In this document: positions 7,852 to 10,238 of the stretch, in pieces | How positions within the stretch are numbered: position 1 is the first letter of the stretch | How the letters are laid out: each line of letters starts with the position of its first letter | Source: an uncultured Lachnospiraceae bacterium | Lineage (GTDB): Bacteria > Bacillota > Clostridia > Lachnospirales > Lachnospiraceae | NCBI GenBank assembly: GCA_934351765.1 | Contig: CAKRJM010000067.1 | Coordinates: 1 to 10,238, forward strand | Direction of reading: 5' to 3' | Length of the DNA: 10,238 nucleotides | Notes under the pieces: model-generated | Databases searched by the model: none | The model's input: only the letters and a program-made list of their open reading frames with translations | Told to the model about the DNA's origin: nothing | Made by a program: the position numbers and the translations under genes

Positions 7852-10238
7852 TTAAAGATTTTCTGTAACCTGATCCAGCAGCGCGATGGCATCGGTTAAG
7901 TTCACCACGCCGTCTCCGTTGATATCGCCAACCAGAGGACTTACCTCTTTACCGGCTGTCAGAAGATCCAGCAGCATGATGGCATCCGTCAGCGTAATCT
8001 CCTCGTTTCCGTCCAGATCACCAAGCTTCCGATATGCGTCAATTTTCACCGAAAGTACCTCGGAATATGCTCCGGTGGAATCCTTCATAACCAGATAAAC
8101 AACCTTATCCGTTGTCTTTTCCAGCCCGGTGAAGGTCAGCTTGTTTTCCCCTTTTACGCTTGTCAGCTTCTCTCCGGCTGCGATGGTGTCTGCATCGGGA
8201 GCTTCCGCGGTGGGGTCTGCCAGCACGTAGTATACGCTGGAGGCCTTGTTCGCCGTAAAGGTGATATCTGCCGTTGTCTCCGTCCGGTCAGACAGCTTTG
8301 CATCTGTGATCTCGGGAATCGGAAGAATGTCACCGGTGTAGAGCTTAAAATGATAGATCTTGGACTGGGTTCCGCTTTTGTTGCTGATTTTTAAAGATAC
8401 ATTTGCAATGGATGCCGTACGGGTACTGAAATAGCAGCGTACATTGGTCTGACCCGTCCTTGTATCCTCGCGTATTCTCGGTTCACTGCTCAAGCCATCG
8501 TAGCTTGCCACTTCAATGGTATCGGTGGAGCCAAGCTTCTTGATCCAGAAGTCTGCCTCACTCTCTCCCGGATTCTCAAATCCGGCCATGTAATCGGTAA
8601 CTCCGGGGTCAAATTCCTTATCCAGAACATACATTTGTCCTATTCCCGCATTGGGATTGTTGGTAATGACAAGGCTCTTTACTACCGGACCCTCCATGGC
8701 ACTGAAATGATACGTCTTTATATAGTCGCCATTGGTAAGCTGAACTTCAACATCTGCCTTTCCGTCAGTCATGCTGATCACGGCTTCACCCGAATCGCAG
8801 GTCTTTCCATTGACCGTAATGACCGTTCCGTCGTTTGCCGTTACATGCAGAGTAAAGTTCTCGGTTCCCTGATCCACCGTGATCATGTGATCTGTTAAGG
8901 AACCGTCAAAGGTATCGCCGCCGTCAATGACTGCGTTTCCGCCGCTTACCTGCAGATTGGTAACATACGCCTGCGCATTGCGGATCGCAAACTGCCATGC
9001 GGAGTCGTTCTTCATGTACATGGTACCCTTTTCATCGACTGCCACGCTGGCGATGCAGTACTGAGGATGGCTCGGGCAGTAGAACTCACCGGACTCGGGA
9101 TCTGGCTCGGTCATGTCTGCGCTGTCCTTGATCATGTACATGCTTCCCTTGGAGCTGTTCTCCATGAAGTATACATAAACATAGCCGGTCTCTTCTTCGT
9201 AAGCCGTTGTCACAACGCCGGAGCTCTGGCAGTAAGAATTGGTGCTTACGGAGTAAGCCTCGCTCATGGCGCCGCTTTCGGGATCGATCTTGATGACCTT
9301 CAGGGCACCCTTGGAACCAAATCCTCCGGTGGACCAGCCGATATACAGACGGTTATTGTAAATAACAGGGGTACTTACCGATGCACCGCCCAGCTCCAGA
9401 GGAGCGATCAGGTTTTCCAGATCCAGGGTACCGTCATCCGCAATGTTAAAGGAATACAGTTTTCCGTGGCCGCTGATAAAATAGATTCTCTTGTTGTAAT
9501 ACGTCACACCGCTTCGTCCGCCGTCGATCACCACCGACTGAACGGTTTCACCGGTTACCTTGTCAATGCAGAGAAGACGACCCTGATCCGTCTTGTTCGC
9601 CGGGCCGGAAGCTGCAACAAATACATAATTCTCATTGCTCCACACATCGTTCCACCAGATGTTTCCGTTGGAATCCATATTTCTCCAGGTTGCATCCTTA
9701 GCCTCATCACCAACGGTCGGATCTTCATCCTCAACGGAAATGCACACCAGAGCGCCGTTGCCCTGAAGTCCGAAATAAATATAGCCATCGGAATAACGGA
9801 TCGGGCTGTTGGAGGAACCGCCGTTGGGATCGGTGTAGACCCAGAGAGATTCCATGGTGTCTGCATTGAAGCACTGAACACCGCCGTCGATCGGCACAAA
9901 AATCATACCATTGCCGTATGTAGAAGGCATTAAGTTAAAGCCTGCACCAGCCTTTGTGGTGGCGCTGCCGACTACATTACCGGTTTCCTTGTCCATCTTA
10001 TAAATGGTATTCTTGGAAAAGGTATACATGAAGCTGCCTGCAATGATCGGGGTGCTTCCGGAGCTGGGGCTTACCGATACGCCGGTCTGCCGTTCCCAGA
10101 CAACCTCGATGGCACTGCGGTTGATGGGGGTTCTTACATTTACGATGGAATTATTATCCTCACCACAGCGGGCACCCGGATAGGTCGGATTGTACTGGGT
10201 CAGGGGATCGGATTCCGGCGTTTTTACCAGGGTAAAGG
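7852..10238 (-). CDS. PQQ-like beta-propeller protein with C-terminal type I dockerin, N-terminus off the window
   Basis: The frame stays open from the TAA at 7852 to the right edge: 794 visible codons. The ATG at 10029 is internal, because the 69 codons before it continue the homology with the 4052-7771 protein. They match the end of its PEGA-like domain (FTLVKTP against FRLEKSV), an EDNNSIVNVRTP stretch, then VVWERQTG matching ILWKQKYG as the propeller begins. The propeller runs to about visible residue 420 with eight blade segments (YKMDKETGNVVG, VQCFNADTMESLWVY, LLCIDKVTGETV). Two cadherin-like sandwiches (about 420-515 and 517-636) and an FN3-like domain (640-733, ASSVYYVL, VYLVMKD) follow. 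The dockerin occupies 739-794, with calcium loops D740/D742/N744/T748/D751 and D771/N773/D775/N779/D782. Loop 1 has Glu where the usual Gly is. The signal peptide and any N-terminal domains must lie beyond the edge. It is inferred to be exported and captured by the cohesins encoded downstream. The ligand is unknown. Confidence 0.9.
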   Translation of the reverse strand, partial: FTLVKTPESDPLTQYNPTYPGARCGEDNNSIVNVRTPINRSAIEVVWERQTGVSVSPSSGSTPIIAGSFMYTFSKNTIYKMDKETGNVVGSATTKAGAGFNLMPSTYGNGMIFVPIDGGVQCFNADTMESLWVYTDPNGGSSNSPIRYSDGYIYFGLQGNGALVCISVEDEDPTVGDEAKDATWRNMDSNGNIWWNDVWSNENYVFVAASGPANKTDQGRLLCIDKVTGETVQSVVIDGGRSGVTYYNKRIYFISGHGKLYSFNIADDGTLDLENLIAPLELGGASVSTPVIYNNRLYIGWSTGGFGSKGALKVIKIDPESGAMSEAYSVSTNSYCQSSGVVTTAYEEETGYVYVYFMENSSKGSMYMIKDSADMTEPDPESGEFYCPSHPQYCIASVAVDEKGTMYMKNDSAWQFAIRNAQAYVTNLQVSGGNAVIDGGDTFDGSLTDHMITVDQGTENFTLHVTANDGTVITVNGKTCDSGEAVISMTDGKADVEVQLTNGDYIKTYHFSAMEGPVVKSLVITNNPNAGIGQMYVLDKEFDPGVTDYMAGFENPGESEADFWIKKLGSTDTIEVASYDGLSSEPRIREDTRTGQTNVRCYFSTRTASIANVSLKISNKSGTQSKIYHFKLYTGDILPIPEITDAKLSDRTETTADITFTANKASSVYYVLADPTAEAPDADTIAAGEKLTSVKGENKLTFTGLEKTTDKVVYLVMKDSTGAYSEVLSVKIDAYRKLGDLDGNEEITLTDAIMLLDLLTAGKEVSPLVGDINGDGVVNLTDAIALLDQVTENL

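Noticed and set aside
9067..9933. A 288-codon plus-strand open frame
   Set aside because: It is antisense to the propeller region of the 7852-10238 gene, which has clear domain homology; the plus-strand product resembles no known family.
7852..10029. Start of the upstream dockerin gene at the ATG at 10029
   Set aside because: The frame continues open to the window edge and the extra 69 residues align with the pre-propeller part of the paralogue; starting at 10029 would cut the first blade and leave no signal peptide.
4052..10238. Quinoprotein dehydrogenase activity for the propellers
   Set aside because: Blade repeats resemble PQQ-like families, but I see no quinone- or calcium-binding active-site pattern, and the surrounding domains are adhesion-type.
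1..10238. Transfer RNA, ribosomal RNA, CRISPR array or insertion sequence
   Set aside because: No cloverleaf, rRNA-like, spacer-repeat or transposase sequence is visible on either strand; the only direct repeats are coding.

Overview
The window most likely comes from a gut-type member of the Bacillota, probably Lachnospiraceae or a related Clostridia. This is inference from several traits: moderate GC content, AGGAG-type ribosome binding sites, Gram-positive signal peptides, choline/glucan-binding-like cell-wall repeats, type I dockerins, and large PQQ-like-propeller / cadherin-like surface proteins. No marker gene fixes the species.

Every supportable gene lies on the minus strand, so transcription runs right to left. 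In that order the window holds: (1) 7852-10238, a secreted-type PQQ-like beta-propeller protein ending in a dockerin, whose N-terminus is cut off by the right edge; (2) 4052-7771, a complete 1239-residue paralogue with signal peptide, Ig-like and cadherin-like modules, an eight-segment propeller and a C-terminal dockerin; (3) 2637-3938, a secreted cohesin-like protein carrying a tandem array of cell-wall-binding repeats; (4) 1603-2637, a second cohesin-like protein, translationally coupled to the previous gene and anchored by a C-terminal membrane helix after a long Gly/Thr/Ser linker; (5) 1-1473, an N-terminally membrane-anchored protein with a low-complexity stalk and Ig-like repeats, whose C-terminus is cut off by the left edge. 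Intergenic gaps are 80, 113 and 129 bp plus one overlap, with no convincing terminator, so the five genes are probably one operon or a closely co-regulated cluster. Its main promoter would lie beyond the right edge.

Taken together this looks like a small cohesin-dockerin surface-display system. Two dockerin-tagged propeller proteins are made beside two cohesin receptors with different attachment modes, one for the cell wall and one for the membrane. No glycoside hydrolase or other enzyme is visible, so it does not look like a classical cellulosome. The propellers probably act as binding or scaffold modules with unknown ligand. The pairing is inferred from co-localisation and matching domain classes; binding cannot be shown from sequence alone. 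Most open reading frames on the plus strand are antisense shadows of these genes.
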